From an uncultured Christensenella sp. (GTDB lineage Bacteria > Bacillota > Clostridia > Christensenellales > Borkfalkiaceae), in contig CAJUEV010000003.1 in NCBI GenBank assembly GCA_910585785.1, forward strand, positions 62,001 through 126,000: 64,000 bases of DNA, given 5' to 3'. The notes under the pieces were generated by a model. The model searched no databases and was not told where the DNA came from. It saw only the letters and a list, made by a program, of their open reading frames with translations. Made by a program: the position numbers and the translations under genes. Of this stretch, positions 44,587 to 54,310 are shown one piece after another (position 1 is the stretch's first letter; each line of letters starts with the position of its first letter).

Positions 44587-45527
44587 TGAGCGGGTTTGCA
44601 CATATACCCGTGATGCTGGAAGAATGCCTGCAAGGACTTAACGTAAAAGACGGGGGAATTTACTTCGACGGGACTGTCGGAGGTGCGGGACATTCGTACG
44701 AAATTCTCAAACGCTCGTCGCCTGACGGAAAACTGATTGCAACCGACCTTGACGACGACGCGATAGCCGCGGCAAACGAAAGGTTGAAAGAGTTTTTCGG
44801 TAGATTTCAAATTTTTAAATCCGACTACAAAAATTTTTCGGAAGTGCTTGACAGGGCGGGTGTTGAAAGCCTTGACGGGGCGATTTTGGACTTCGGAGTG
44901 TCAAGTTGGCAATTGGATAGCGGCGAAAGAGGTTTTTCGTATATGAAGCCCGAAGCGCCGTTGGATATGAGAATGGACAGGTCACAGTCCTTGTCCGCCG
45001 AAACGGTTATAAACGAGTATTCGCAAAAGGAAATCGCAAGAATTTTAAAGGAATACGGCGAAGAAAAATTTGCAAATAATATTGCCGCGAATATAGTAAA
45101 GGAAAGGGCGGCGGAAAGAATAACCACTTGCGGAAGATTAAGCAAGATTATAGAAGAAAGTATTCCCGCAAAATTCAGACAAAACGGACCCGCGGCAAGA
45201 AAAAGTTTTCAGGCGATAAGAATAGAAGTCAACGGTGAACTGAACGGCTTGTACGATTGCGTAATAGGCTTAACAGAAAGGTTGAAAAAGGGCGGAAGAA
45301 TTGTTATTTTGACGTTTCATTCGCTGGAAGACAGAATTGTAAAGCAGGCGTTCAGATATCTGGAACAAGATTGCATTTGCGATAAAAGCATACCGGTTTG
45401 CGTATGCGGAAAGCGCAAAGAAATTGAAATTATAACAAAAAAGCCGATAACCGCCAGCGTGAAAGAAATGACGATAAACACACGCTCTAAATGCGCAAAA
45501 CTGCGTATAGCGGAAAAAATAATTTAA
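44583..45527 (+). CDS. rsmH: 16S rRNA (cytosine(1402)-N(4))-methyltransferase
   Basis: 314 residues, normal size. It methylates N4 of C1402 in the 16S rRNA decoding centre using SAM. Motifs: HIPVMLEECL at the start, DGTVGGAGHS for SAM binding, ILDFGVSSWQLD and RGFSYM in the centre, and GGRIVILTFHSLEDRIVK near the end. It overlaps mraZ at ATGATG, so either of two Met codons may start. A gap of 22 bases with an AAGGAG site leads to the FtsL-like gene. Confidence 0.97.
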   Translation: MMSGFAHIPVMLEECLQGLNVKDGGIYFDGTVGGAGHSYEILKRSSPDGKLIATDLDDDAIAAANERLKEFFGRFQIFKSDYKNFSEVLDRAGVESLDGAILDFGVSSWQLDSGERGFSYMKPEAPLDMRMDRSQSLSAETVINEYSQKEIARILKEYGEEKFANNIAANIVKERAAERITTCGRLSKIIEESIPAKFRQNGPAARKSFQAIRIEVNGELNGLYDCVIGLTERLKKGGRIVILTFHSLEDRIVKQAFRYLEQDCICDKSIPVCVCGKRKEIEIITKKPITASVKEMTINTRSKCAKLRIAEKII

Positions 45528-45549
45528 AAAATGAGATAAGGAGAAAAAG

Positions 45550-46254
45550 ATGGCAGTTGCAGTTGTAGAGAGAGAACAAATTAATTCCGTCGGCGCCCTT
45601 AAAAAGGCTGACGAAGCGCATAACGCGCGTATAAAAAACAATTACGCTATGCTTATAAATCCCGATACAAAAATCGACGATTTACTTTGCAGAGAAGAAG
45701 CAAGCGTTGCGGCTGCCGCGCCTGCGGTAAATTTTGCACCTGCCGCGCCCGCTCGCGAAGCGTATGTAAGCAGACCGTATTTGGTTGAAAACGCAAGAGC
45801 GGATTCTATTCTTTTCCGTGCAGACAGTCCCATTAATCGCAGAGAAAACGCCGTTGCACAGGTAAATGCGCAAGCGGAATGCGACGATGAGGATAATGAA
45901 GATTTGCGTCCCACCGCGACGACTATTCAATATAAAACCACTGTTGCCGACAAATCGGCGACGGAAGGCAAAATCAGCAATCACGGCGCGGAAAAGCGCG
46001 TAAAGCTTAACAAAAAAGAGAAAATTATAGTCGCCGTAGTTGTGGGAGTGATAGTTGCGTTACTTGCGTTAATAATTATAAACGCGGCGTACATATCAAA
46101 TCTTAACAGCGAAATCAGTTCTCTGCAATCGTCCCTGACGGACGTAACCAGAGCCTACTCGGGAATAAGCGGACAGGTTCGCGATTTCGAGGCGGGAATT
46201 ATGGATAAAGTAGAAGAATTCGCCCGCTTTCATAATATGATAAAAATCAGTTGA
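45550..46254 (+). CDS. FtsL-like cell-division protein with long cytoplasmic tail
   Basis: 234 residues at the ftsL position. Residues 1-158 are cytoplasmic and include an Ala/Pro-rich stretch and an acidic patch (CDDEDNEDL). One membrane helix spans about 159-180, followed by a short coiled coil to about 225 (ISNLNSEISSLQSSLTD). The topology is that of FtsL/DivIC-type septum proteins, but typical FtsL has a cytoplasmic tail of 30-60 residues. A segment SRPYLVENARADSILFRADS (residues 74-93) looks like a short conserved motif in a disordered tail. FtsL would bridge DivIB and FtsI-FtsW. Assignment rests on position and topology. Confidence 0.75.
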   Translation: MAVAVVEREQINSVGALKKADEAHNARIKNNYAMLINPDTKIDDLLCREEASVAAAAPAVNFAPAAPAREAYVSRPYLVENARADSILFRADSPINRRENAVAQVNAQAECDDEDNEDLRPTATTIQYKTTVADKSATEGKISNHGAEKRVKLNKKEKIIVAVVVGVIVALLALIIINAAYISNLNSEISSLQSSLTDVTRAYSGISGQVRDFEAGIMDKVEEFARFHNMIKIS

Positions 46255-46352
46255 TTAACTGTTAAATCAAACATATTCGGGGGCTAATTAAAATTAAAAA
46301 GGTAGATAAGACGGGATTTTCCGTAACGGTTTTACAAAAGAGGTTATTGTCA

Positions 46353-48041
46353 ATGGCATTGGCAATAACCTTTATTTTTTGCATAATTGCGGCGCGTTTA
46401 TTGTACGTGCAAATATTCTGGGGCGCGGATTTAAAACTTCGCGCCGCAGACCAATGGAACAGAGAAATTCCCGTAATAGCCGCGCGCGGAATAATTTCGG
46501 ACAGAAACGGTACGGTGCTTGCGGGCAATCGTACCACTTACAGCGTGTTTATCCGTCCTAACGCGGTTAAAAACGTGGAAGAAACGGCGACGGTTTTAAG
46601 CGGCTTGTTTTCGGTTGACCCGCAAACAATTCTTAAAAAAATCAAGGGCGGCAAAGTTTCGGAAGTGACCGTGGCGCGTCAGGTAGAAAAGGAAGCGATA
46701 GAAAAAATGATTGCTTACGGGCTTGACGGCGTTTATTATTCGCGCGATAATTCCCGTCAATATGCTTTTAACGACGCGCTTTGTCAGGTTTTGGGTTTTA
46801 CTTCGTCGGACGGTTTGGGAATTTCGGGGCTTGAAAAGTATTACAACACAATTCTCGGCGGCACTGACGGAGAAATTACTTACACCACCGATATTGTGGG
46901 AATTGAAACCGAAAACCCAGTGGTGGTTTATCGCGAGGCGAAGGCGGGTGACGAAATCCGTTTGACAATAGATATGGATATTCAGCTTGCCGCCGAAAAC
47001 GCTATGCAAAACGTATATAATACAAGCAAGGCGAAATCGGTTTCTTGCGTGGTTATGAATCCGCAAAACTTTGATATACTCGCTATGGTAAACTATCCGT
47101 CGTACGATTTAAACGACATTCCGCGCGACGATAACGAGTTGCTTAACTCGCGTTCGAGAAATACGATAGTCAGCGATATTTACGAACCCGGTTCCACCTT
47201 CAAAGTGGTTACTGCGGCTGCAAATATCGAAGAATATTTGCGGGGCAATGCCAAAGCGTTTTCAAATTCTTACGTTTACAACGGAAGCAGAACGCGCACA
47301 GTGGACGGAACAAAAATAAAGTGCTGGGCTGACCACTCTAACGGAAGGCATCAAAATCAGACGCTTGCGGAAGCGTTAAACAACAGTTGCAACCCGTGCT
47401 TTACTGATATTGCGCTTTCACTTGGAAGCAAAACGTTTTACGACTATTTAGGCGCGTTTGGTTTCGGCAACGTTACGGGATTGGATTTCAACGGCGAAGC
47501 ATTGGGTATGCTTGTCCCCGAGACGGCGGTAAGGGATTGCGACCTGGCGCGCATCGGCTTCGGGCAGACGGTGGCTGTTACGGGTATACAGCTTGCGTGC
47601 GCAGTAGCCGCGGCGGTAAACGGCGGAAACTACTACGTCCCACGGCTTTTGAAAAGCGTTGTTTCGGCGGACGGCAAAACCGTTTCCGAAAATCCCACTC
47701 TTTTAAAAAACAAAGCGATAAGCGAGCAGGCTTCGTCGATTTTGCGCGGAATGCTTGAAGGCGTTGTAAAAGAGGGCAGCGGTAAACACGCTTATATTGA
47801 AGGTTATAAAGTCGGCGGCAAAACGGGTACGGCGCAAAAGTATGAGGACGGGCACGTGGCAAGCGGAAAATACGTTTCCTCTTTCGCAGGATTTTTTCCC
47901 GCAAGTAATCCGGAGTATCTTGCGCTGATTATCGTCGACGAACCGCAGGGCACGTATTACGGCAGCGCAGTAGCGGCGCCTGTCGCAAAAGAAATTTTTG
48001 AAGATATTATTAAAATTAAAAACATAGAACGGTACGAATAA
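46353..48041 (+). CDS. ftsI: Penicillin-binding protein 2, FtsI/SpoVD class transpeptidase
   Basis: About 562 residues. Transpeptidase motifs are complete: SxxK as STFK with Ser281, SxN as SCN at 345-347, and KTG at 490-492. The N-terminal dimerisation domain has AARGIISDRNGTVLA. There is one membrane helix at the very start and no PASTA domain. It crosslinks septal peptidoglycan with FtsW. I chose the ATG at 46353 because AGAGG lies nine bases upstream; a TTG at 46347 also exists. The frame is open back to 46266 and encodes a basic tail without an ATG, GTG or TTG, see findings. Confidence 0.93.
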   Translation: MALAITFIFCIIAARLLYVQIFWGADLKLRAADQWNREIPVIAARGIISDRNGTVLAGNRTTYSVFIRPNAVKNVEETATVLSGLFSVDPQTILKKIKGGKVSEVTVARQVEKEAIEKMIAYGLDGVYYSRDNSRQYAFNDALCQVLGFTSSDGLGISGLEKYYNTILGGTDGEITYTTDIVGIETENPVVVYREAKAGDEIRLTIDMDIQLAAENAMQNVYNTSKAKSVSCVVMNPQNFDILAMVNYPSYDLNDIPRDDNELLNSRSRNTIVSDIYEPGSTFKVVTAAANIEEYLRGNAKAFSNSYVYNGSRTRTVDGTKIKCWADHSNGRHQNQTLAEALNNSCNPCFTDIALSLGSKTFYDYLGAFGFGNVTGLDFNGEALGMLVPETAVRDCDLARIGFGQTVAVTGIQLACAVAAAVNGGNYYVPRLLKSVVSADGKTVSENPTLLKNKAISEQASSILRGMLEGVVKEGSGKHAYIEGYKVGGKTGTAQKYEDGHVASGKYVSSFAGFFPASNPEYLALIIVDEPQGTYYGSAVAAPVAKEIFEDIIKIKNIERYE

Positions 48042-49484
48042 ATGAAACTTAAAGAAATTTCGGGATATTTAAACGTAAAAAAATTTTTCGGCGCGGACGG
48101 CGTTGAAATAAACGGTTTATGCGCCGATAGCAGAAACGTGAAAAAGGGTGACTTGTTTTTCTGCTACAAGGGGCGTGAGCACGATTCTCATACCTGTATT
48201 GCAGAAGCGGCGGAAGGCGGGGCGGTTGCCGTTGTGTGCGAACGACAAATTGAAAACTGTGATTTGCCGCAGATTATAGTGGACGACGGAAGGACGGCAA
48301 TAGTTGACGCCGCGCGCGCTTTTTACGGTTTTGCGGATAAAAAACTTAGGATTATAGCCGTAACGGGAACAAACGGAAAGACGACTACCACGCATATGCT
48401 TGCGGGCATTTTTAAAGCGGCGGATAAAAACTGCGGCGTGATAGGTACTTTGGGTATTAGTTACGCGGGAAAATTTATCGCGCCGGAACTTACCACGCCC
48501 GACCCTATTTTTTTGCATTCGGTATTCGCGGATATGGTGGCGCTTGGTGTGGAATACGTGTTTATGGAGGTTTCCGCGCACGCGCTTTATTATGACAAAA
48601 TCAAAGGTGTTGAGTTTGAAGCGGGAATTTTTACAAACTGTTCGCAGGACCATCTTGATTTTTTCGGAAATATGAAGGACTATGCGCGTTGTAAAAAGCT
48701 TTTGTTTAAGGACGGCAGGTGTAAGCGCGCCGTAATCAATTCCGACGACAAGTTGGGAGTTGAACTTCTGTCCGAAATAAAGGGAGCCGTGAGTTACGGC
48801 ATAGATAATCCCGCCGACGTGTTTGCGGTGGATATAAACGAAAGTCTTGACGGTACTTCTTTTGTATTGAATTTGTCGGACGAATTGTACGAAATAAAAC
48901 TTTGCCTGCCTGCGCTGCACAACGTTTACAACGCTATGGCTGCCGCGGCTTGCGCAAAACTTTTCGGCATAAAAATAAACGTTATCGCAAAAGGGTTAAA
49001 CGAGGTGAAAAACGTTTCAGGCAGGCTTGAACGCGTTGCAAAATATAACGGAGCGGAAATTTTCGTAGATTTTGCACATACTCCCGATGGACTGGAAAAA
49101 TCTCTGCGCGCTTTAAAAAAGTTGTGTAAGGGCAAACTTTTTTGCGTTTTCGGTTGCGGTGGCAACCGCGACAGAATAAAACGCCCATTAATGGGCGCAG
49201 CTGCTGCAAAATACGCCGATTTTATAATAATAACTTCGGACAACCCGCGGTTTGAGGACCCTTACGACATTATAAGCGAAATAGAGGAAGGCGTAAAATC
49301 TTGCGGTAAAGCGTACGTAACCGTTTCCGAGCGCGACGTGGCAACCGAATATGCGATAGGGTTGCTATCCGAAGGAGACGTTTTGCTGGTTGCGGGCAAA
49401 GGCGGCGAGCAATATCAGGAAATAGCGGGGATTAAACACAGTTATAACGACAATACGGTAATAAAAAATATAATCGGCGGTTAA
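48042..49484 (+). CDS. murE: UDP-MurNAc-tripeptide synthetase MurE, meso-DAP type
   Basis: 480 residues. It adds the third amino acid to UDP-MurNAc-L-Ala-D-Glu. The ATP loop TGTNGKTTT is near residue 108 and the C-terminal domain carries DNPR at 400-403, the motif that marks meso-diaminopimelate enzymes in contrast to the lysine type. ERVAKYNGAEIFVDFAHTPD-like sequence appears before it. It starts directly after the ftsI stop and abuts mraY. Confidence 0.96.
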   Translation: MKLKEISGYLNVKKFFGADGVEINGLCADSRNVKKGDLFFCYKGREHDSHTCIAEAAEGGAVAVVCERQIENCDLPQIIVDDGRTAIVDAARAFYGFADKKLRIIAVTGTNGKTTTTHMLAGIFKAADKNCGVIGTLGISYAGKFIAPELTTPDPIFLHSVFADMVALGVEYVFMEVSAHALYYDKIKGVEFEAGIFTNCSQDHLDFFGNMKDYARCKKLLFKDGRCKRAVINSDDKLGVELLSEIKGAVSYGIDNPADVFAVDINESLDGTSFVLNLSDELYEIKLCLPALHNVYNAMAAAACAKLFGIKINVIAKGLNEVKNVSGRLERVAKYNGAEIFVDFAHTPDGLEKSLRALKKLCKGKLFCVFGCGGNRDRIKRPLMGAAAAKYADFIIITSDNPRFEDPYDIISEIEEGVKSCGKAYVTVSERDVATEYAIGLLSEGDVLLVAGKGGEQYQEIAGIKHSYNDNTVIKNIIGG

Positions 49485-50432
49485 ATGAAAACCATTTTTA
49501 TAGGAACTTTATGCGCGTTCGCCGCGTCGTTCGCGCTGTTGCTAATTTTAAAGCCCCTTCTAAAACGGCTTAAAGCGGGACAGTATATACTCGGCTATGT
49601 AAAAGAGCATAAAAATAAAAACGGCACGCCCACAATGGGCGGGCTTGCCTTTATCGCGGCGTTGATTATTGTAGGAGCGTGCGCTTTGGGCTTTTCGGAC
49701 GGGCGCGCCAATTTAACTTTTGCTATAACGGCGGGCTTTATGTTTGTGGGTTTTTTGGATGATTTTCTTAAAATTTACCACAAAGAAAACGAGGGGTTAA
49801 AGCCTTATCAAAAAATTTTGTTTCAACTTGCCATCGCATCCGTAGCGGCGGCATATTGCTATATTAACAAATATACGGTTTTATATGTGCCTTTCGGCGG
49901 CGGTTTTTCGTTCGATATAAAGTGGGGCATAATTCCGCTTATAATTTTTATTTTTCTTGCCACCGTCAACTGTGTAAATCTTACCGACGGGCTTGACGGG
50001 CTTGCAGGCGGGACAAGCTGTGCATACCTGTTTGTTATGGGCTTGCTTTTAAGTATTCAAAAAACTCAAAACTTATCGGTTTTAAGTTTTGTTGCCGTCG
50101 GCGCAGTAGCGGCGTTTTTAGTGTTTAACGGCAATAAGGCGTCAATATTTATGGGGGATACCGGTTCGCTTGCCCTGGGCGGACTTATTAGCTGCCTTTC
50201 CGTCTTTTCGGGCAATTCGCTTTATATTCCTCTTATCGGAATAATGTTCGTAATTTCGGGAATATCCGTTATTGTACAAGTCATATATTATAAACGGACA
50301 AGGAAGCGTGTGTTTTTAATGGCGCCCGTTCATCACCATTTTCAGATGAAAGGGTATTCGGAAAGTAAAATTTCCTATGCGTATTTTATACTCACCGCCT
50401 TAGTCGGAATAATATGTTTGATATTTGTGTGA
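49485..50432 (+). CDS. mraY: Phospho-MurNAc-pentapeptide transferase
   Basis: 315 residues with about ten membrane helices. It attaches phospho-MurNAc-pentapeptide to undecaprenyl phosphate to make lipid I. Motifs: GTPTMGGL, FLDDFLK with the Asp pair, NLTDGLDGLAGG, FMGDTGSLALGG and APVHHHFQMKG. It starts with no gap after murE, where most clusters have murF in between; murF is not in this window. Confidence 0.97.
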   Translation: MKTIFIGTLCAFAASFALLLILKPLLKRLKAGQYILGYVKEHKNKNGTPTMGGLAFIAALIIVGACALGFSDGRANLTFAITAGFMFVGFLDDFLKIYHKENEGLKPYQKILFQLAIASVAAAYCYINKYTVLYVPFGGGFSFDIKWGIIPLIIFIFLATVNCVNLTDGLDGLAGGTSCAYLFVMGLLLSIQKTQNLSVLSFVAVGAVAAFLVFNGNKASIFMGDTGSLALGGLISCLSVFSGNSLYIPLIGIMFVISGISVIVQVIYYKRTRKRVFLMAPVHHHFQMKGYSESKISYAYFILTALVGIICLIFV

Positions 50433-50438
50433 GGTAAA

Positions 50439-51797
50439 ATGTATTTCAGAGGTCAAAAGTTTTTTGTTGCGGGTATGTCTGTTTCCGGTGAAAGCAGCGC
50501 CCGCTTTTTGCTTGAAAGGGGTGCGGAAGTATACGTTTATGACGACGTTGTAAGCGATAATATCGCAAAAACGTATGCCGAATTGCGTGCTTTGGGAGCG
50601 CACGTTGTGACGGCGGAAGGCTGCGCCGAAGCGGCGGACAAATGCGATATTCTTGTTTTAAGCCCCGGTATTCCCATTGATACGGCGCTGCCAGTTTCTT
50701 TCCGTAAACGCGGTAAGTCGATTATAGGCGAAGAAGAACTTGCCGCAATGTACCTCAGGGCAACGGCGGTTGCCGTAACGGGCACAAACGGAAAGACGAC
50801 AACCGTTTCTATGCTAAACGAAATGATAAACGCTTGCGGAAATCGCAGCGTGGCTTGCGGCAACAACGGCAACCCGCTTATAAAGGAAGTGGAAGATTTG
50901 GCGTTTAAGGACTTTGCCGTTATAGAAATTTCGTCCTTTCAATTGGAAACGTTGACAAGCCTTCGTCCGCATATCGCCGTTGTCACCAATGTGACGGAAG
51001 ACCATCTCAACCGTCACTACAATATGGAAAACTACATATTTTTGAAATCTAAAATATTGAGAAACCTCAGGGAAAGCGAATTTGCGGTATTAAACTATGA
51101 CGACCCCGTCGTGCGTTCTTTTGCAAAAAACACCAAGGCGAAAACGGTTTATTTTTCCGTTCAGTCGCGGGTGGAAGGCGCGTATTTTCAGGACGGCGGA
51201 TTGTATTATAACGGCGAAAAATATTTTGATATAAACGATATGAACGTAAGCGGGGTGCACAACGTTTATAACGCGCTTGCCTGCGTTGCGGTTGCGGGAA
51301 TACTGGGACTTGATAAAACGCTTGCTTCAAACGCTTTATGCGCCTTCAAGGGAGTCAGCCACCGCATAGAAAAAATCAGGGAAGTAAACGGAGTTACATA
51401 CATTGACGACAGCAAGGGGACGAATATAGACGCAACGCTTAAAGCGGCGCAAACAATGCGCGAGCCTACCGTTCTGCTTTTGGGAGGCAAGGACAAGGGT
51501 GACGACTATACTCCGCTTTTTGAAGGATTGAGTTCGGGGCCCGTCGTGCACGCGATAATTTACGGCGAAAACCGTTTTAAGATGCTTAACGCCGCTATAA
51601 GGGCTGGATTTGTAAGTTTTTCACTTTGTTCCGAGTTTGAAACGGCAGTCAAGCTTGCTCAGTTTATAGCAAAGCCCGGGCAAAGCGTTTTGTTGAGCCC
51701 CGCAAGCGCAAGTTTTGACGGGTTTGCAAATTACGAGGAGCGCGGAAAAGCATTCAAGGCGATTGTGGACGGAATAAATGAAGAAACTTCTAAATAA
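50439..51797 (+). CDS. murD: UDP-MurNAc-L-alanine--D-glutamate ligase
   Basis: 452 residues. It adds D-glutamate, the product of MurI. The N-terminal Rossmann-like part has VAGMSVSGESSARFL; the ATP loop is TGTNGKTTTV at about 113-122; the FKGVSHRIEKIREVNGV-type segment and DDSKGTN follow in the C-terminal half. GAGG precedes the start. It overlaps ftsW by 20 bases. Confidence 0.96.
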   Translation: MYFRGQKFFVAGMSVSGESSARFLLERGAEVYVYDDVVSDNIAKTYAELRALGAHVVTAEGCAEAADKCDILVLSPGIPIDTALPVSFRKRGKSIIGEEELAAMYLRATAVAVTGTNGKTTTVSMLNEMINACGNRSVACGNNGNPLIKEVEDLAFKDFAVIEISSFQLETLTSLRPHIAVVTNVTEDHLNRHYNMENYIFLKSKILRNLRESEFAVLNYDDPVVRSFAKNTKAKTVYFSVQSRVEGAYFQDGGLYYNGEKYFDINDMNVSGVHNVYNALACVAVAGILGLDKTLASNALCAFKGVSHRIEKIREVNGVTYIDDSKGTNIDATLKAAQTMREPTVLLLGGKDKGDDYTPLFEGLSSGPVVHAIIYGENRFKMLNAAIRAGFVSFSLCSEFETAVKLAQFIAKPGQSVLLSPASASFDGFANYEERGKAFKAIVDGINEETSK

Positions 51798-52992
51798 TAT
51801 CGCCGTAAAAAAAAGGGGCGGTGCAAAAGAGCGCCGCTTGCGTGAAAACGCAGAAGTCAAAACTTCTTCGGCAAAACGGAAATACACAAAAGCGGGCGAC
51901 GTCCCGCTTTTAATTTGCATATTTTTAATGGCTTGTTTCGGCTGTCTTATGATATATTCGGCAAGCTATTATACCGCGCAGGTGCAGTACGGCGACAAAC
52001 TGTATTTTGTAAAAAAACAACTTTTGGGCGTTGTTTTAGGCGCGGCGGCAATGATAGGTATGTGCTTTTTGCCGTACGAAAAACTTGCAAAATTCAGATT
52101 TCCGGCGGTAATAATCGCCGTGATATTGCTTGCTCTTGTATTTGTGCCGGGTGTTGGAATAACCAATTACGGCGCAACGCGATGGATAGGCTTCGGCGGC
52201 TTTACAATTCAGCCTTCCGAAATTGCAAAGTATGCTTACGCGCTTTTTGCCGCCGCGTATTTTGCGAAAAACTATAAAAAAGTTAAAACGGTAAAAGGCG
52301 TTTTGCCCGTTTTGGGAATGGGCGTGCTTTTTTGCGCGCTTATAATAATCGAGCCAAATATGTCCATCACAATGTGCGTGGGACTGTTGATGCTGGGGAT
52401 AATTTTTTTAAGCGGAACAAACTTAAAAACTTTTGCCATAATTTTAATACCTTTTGCCGTAGCTGTACCCGTTTTGATAATATTAGAACCTTACCGCCTG
52501 CAAAGGTTAAGCGCGTTTTTAGACCCCTGGGCTTCTCCCAAGGATGAAGGTTATCAGCTTATTCAGTCGCTGTACGCTTTGGGGAACGGAGGACCTTTCG
52601 GTACCGGACTTTTCAATTCAACGCAAAAATACCGCTTTCTTCCGTTTGCCGAAAGCGACTTTATTTTGGCGATTATGGGCGAGGAATTGGGCTTTGTCGG
52701 GCTGATAATATTTTTTGCGTGCTGTGCTTTTATCGTTTGGCGGGGCTTTAAAATTGCAAAAAACTGCGGCGACCGTTTCGGATTTTTGCTTGCAGCGGGC
52801 TTCACAATGGTTTACGGAATACAAGTTGTAATTAACGCGCTTGTCGTCACTGGTACTATACCGCCAACGGGATTGCCGCTTCCGCTTATAAGCAGCGGAA
52901 ACACTTCGCTTATCATAACAATGGTGTCGATGGGCGTTTTGTATAATATTTCAAGAAAAAACGCAAATTCCGCATTGCCGGCGTTAAATTAA
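51778..52992 (+). CDS. ftsW: SEDS glycosyltransferase FtsW
   Basis: 404 residues. A basic N-tail of about 42 residues is followed by ten membrane helices. SEDS family marks are MIYSAS, the GATRWIGFGGFTIQPSEIAK loop (in outline), LDPWASPKDEGYQ with the catalytic Asp region, ALGNGGPFGTG, ESDFILAIMGEELGF and TGLPLPLISSGNTS. It polymerises septal glycan strands from lipid II with FtsI. It starts within murD; murG, which usually follows ftsW, is absent. Confidence 0.95.
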   Translation: MKKLLNNIAVKKRGGAKERRLRENAEVKTSSAKRKYTKAGDVPLLICIFLMACFGCLMIYSASYYTAQVQYGDKLYFVKKQLLGVVLGAAAMIGMCFLPYEKLAKFRFPAVIIAVILLALVFVPGVGITNYGATRWIGFGGFTIQPSEIAKYAYALFAAAYFAKNYKKVKTVKGVLPVLGMGVLFCALIIIEPNMSITMCVGLLMLGIIFLSGTNLKTFAIILIPFAVAVPVLIILEPYRLQRLSAFLDPWASPKDEGYQLIQSLYALGNGGPFGTGLFNSTQKYRFLPFAESDFILAIMGEELGFVGLIIFFACCAFIVWRGFKIAKNCGDRFGFLLAAGFTMVYGIQVVINALVVTGTIPPTGLPLPLISSGNTSLIITMVSMGVLYNISRKNANSALPALN

Positions 52993-53046
52993 CAAGACAT
53001 AGCTGTTTTCCATATAATGGAGTATATTTTACTACTCGGAGTTTAT

Positions 53047-54303
53047 ATGGAAAAATACATAATTAACGGAGGAAACAAGTTATACGGCAGCGTTGAAATT
53101 CAAACCGCAAAAAATTCCGTTCTGCCTATACTTGCGGCCGCCGTCCTCACGGACGGGAAGGTAACAATTTTAGATATTCCGCAAATATCCGACGTCAGAA
53201 ATATGGTAAAGATTCTTTCCAGACTTGGCTGTCGGGCAGAATTTTGCGGTAATAATCTGATAATAGACAGTTCGGTAGCCGACTGTTACGAAATTCCCAG
53301 CGAACTTGCGCACGAGTTGCGCTCGTCAGTATTTTTGCTCGGCTCGGTTGTTTCGCGTTTCAAAATGGCGAAAATTGCATATCCTGGCGGATGCGATATA
53401 GGTTTGCGCCCCGTAGACTTACATCTGACGGGTTTGAAGCGGCTTGGCGTTGAAATTACCGAGGAAAACGGATACATAATCTGCAAGTGCGATAAACTTA
53501 CGGGCAACGAAATAATGCTTGATTGTCCCAGCGTCGGCGCAACCGAAAATATAATGCTTGCCGCGGTCAAAGCGGAGGGTGTTACGGTGATAAAAAACGC
53601 CGCGCGCGAGCCCGAAATAGAAGATTTGCAGCGGTTTTTAAATACTATGGGCGCAAAAATAAAGGGCGCGGGCAGCGGAACGGTTGTGATAGAAGGGGTC
53701 AAAACGCTTTGCGGATGCGAATATCTTCCAATTTCCGACAGAATAGAAGCGGGAACGTTTCTTGTTACGGCGGCTATGTGCGGCGGTGAAGTTGAACTTA
53801 AACGGTCGTGCGCCGAAAATATAAGTTCGCTTTTACATAAACTTAGGGAAAACGGTTGCAAAATCCGCGTAAATAATGATAAAATAATTTTGGAAAGTCA
53901 CAAAAGACTGACTTCCGTAAAAAGTATAGAAACCCAGCCTTATCCCGGTTTTCCTACCGACTTGCAGGCGCAGATGACGGCTTTATGTTGCGTTTGCCGC
54001 GGACATTCCATAATAACCGAAAACTTGTTTGAAACGCGTTTTAAATACGTGCCCGAACTCAGAAAAATGGGGGCGGACGTTACGGTTATAAACAGAAGCG
54101 CGTTTGTGCGCGGAGTGGAAAAATTCCGCGGGGCAACCGTAGTCGCTCACGATTTGCGCGGCGGCGCGGCGCTGGTATCTGCGGCGCTTTCGGCGGAAGG
54201 CAGAAGCGAAATTTTGGATATTTCGCACATAGACAGGGGATACGGTGCGTTGGAGTACAAGTTAAGAAAACTTGGCGGCGACATTGTAAGGGTTTCGGTT
54301 TAA
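53047..54303 (+). CDS. murA: UDP-GlcNAc 1-carboxyvinyltransferase
   Basis: 418 residues from the ATG at 53047, which has CGGAG six bases upstream; an earlier in-frame ATG at 53017 would add ten residues unlike the family. It transfers enolpyruvate to UDP-GlcNAc, the first committed step to peptidoglycan. The fosfomycin-target Cys116 lies in GGCDIGLRPVDLH, and YPGFPTDLQAQ carries the general-base Asp. It occupies the place where murG or murC is common in other clusters. Confidence 0.96.
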   Translation: MEKYIINGGNKLYGSVEIQTAKNSVLPILAAAVLTDGKVTILDIPQISDVRNMVKILSRLGCRAEFCGNNLIIDSSVADCYEIPSELAHELRSSVFLLGSVVSRFKMAKIAYPGGCDIGLRPVDLHLTGLKRLGVEITEENGYIICKCDKLTGNEIMLDCPSVGATENIMLAAVKAEGVTVIKNAAREPEIEDLQRFLNTMGAKIKGAGSGTVVIEGVKTLCGCEYLPISDRIEAGTFLVTAAMCGGEVELKRSCAENISSLLHKLRENGCKIRVNNDKIILESHKRLTSVKSIETQPYPGFPTDLQAQMTALCCVCRGHSIITENLFETRFKYVPELRKMGADVTVINRSAFVRGVEKFRGATVVAHDLRGGAALVSAALSAEGRSEILDISHIDRGYGALEYKLRKLGGDIVRVSV

Positions 54304-54310
54304 TCCGTTT

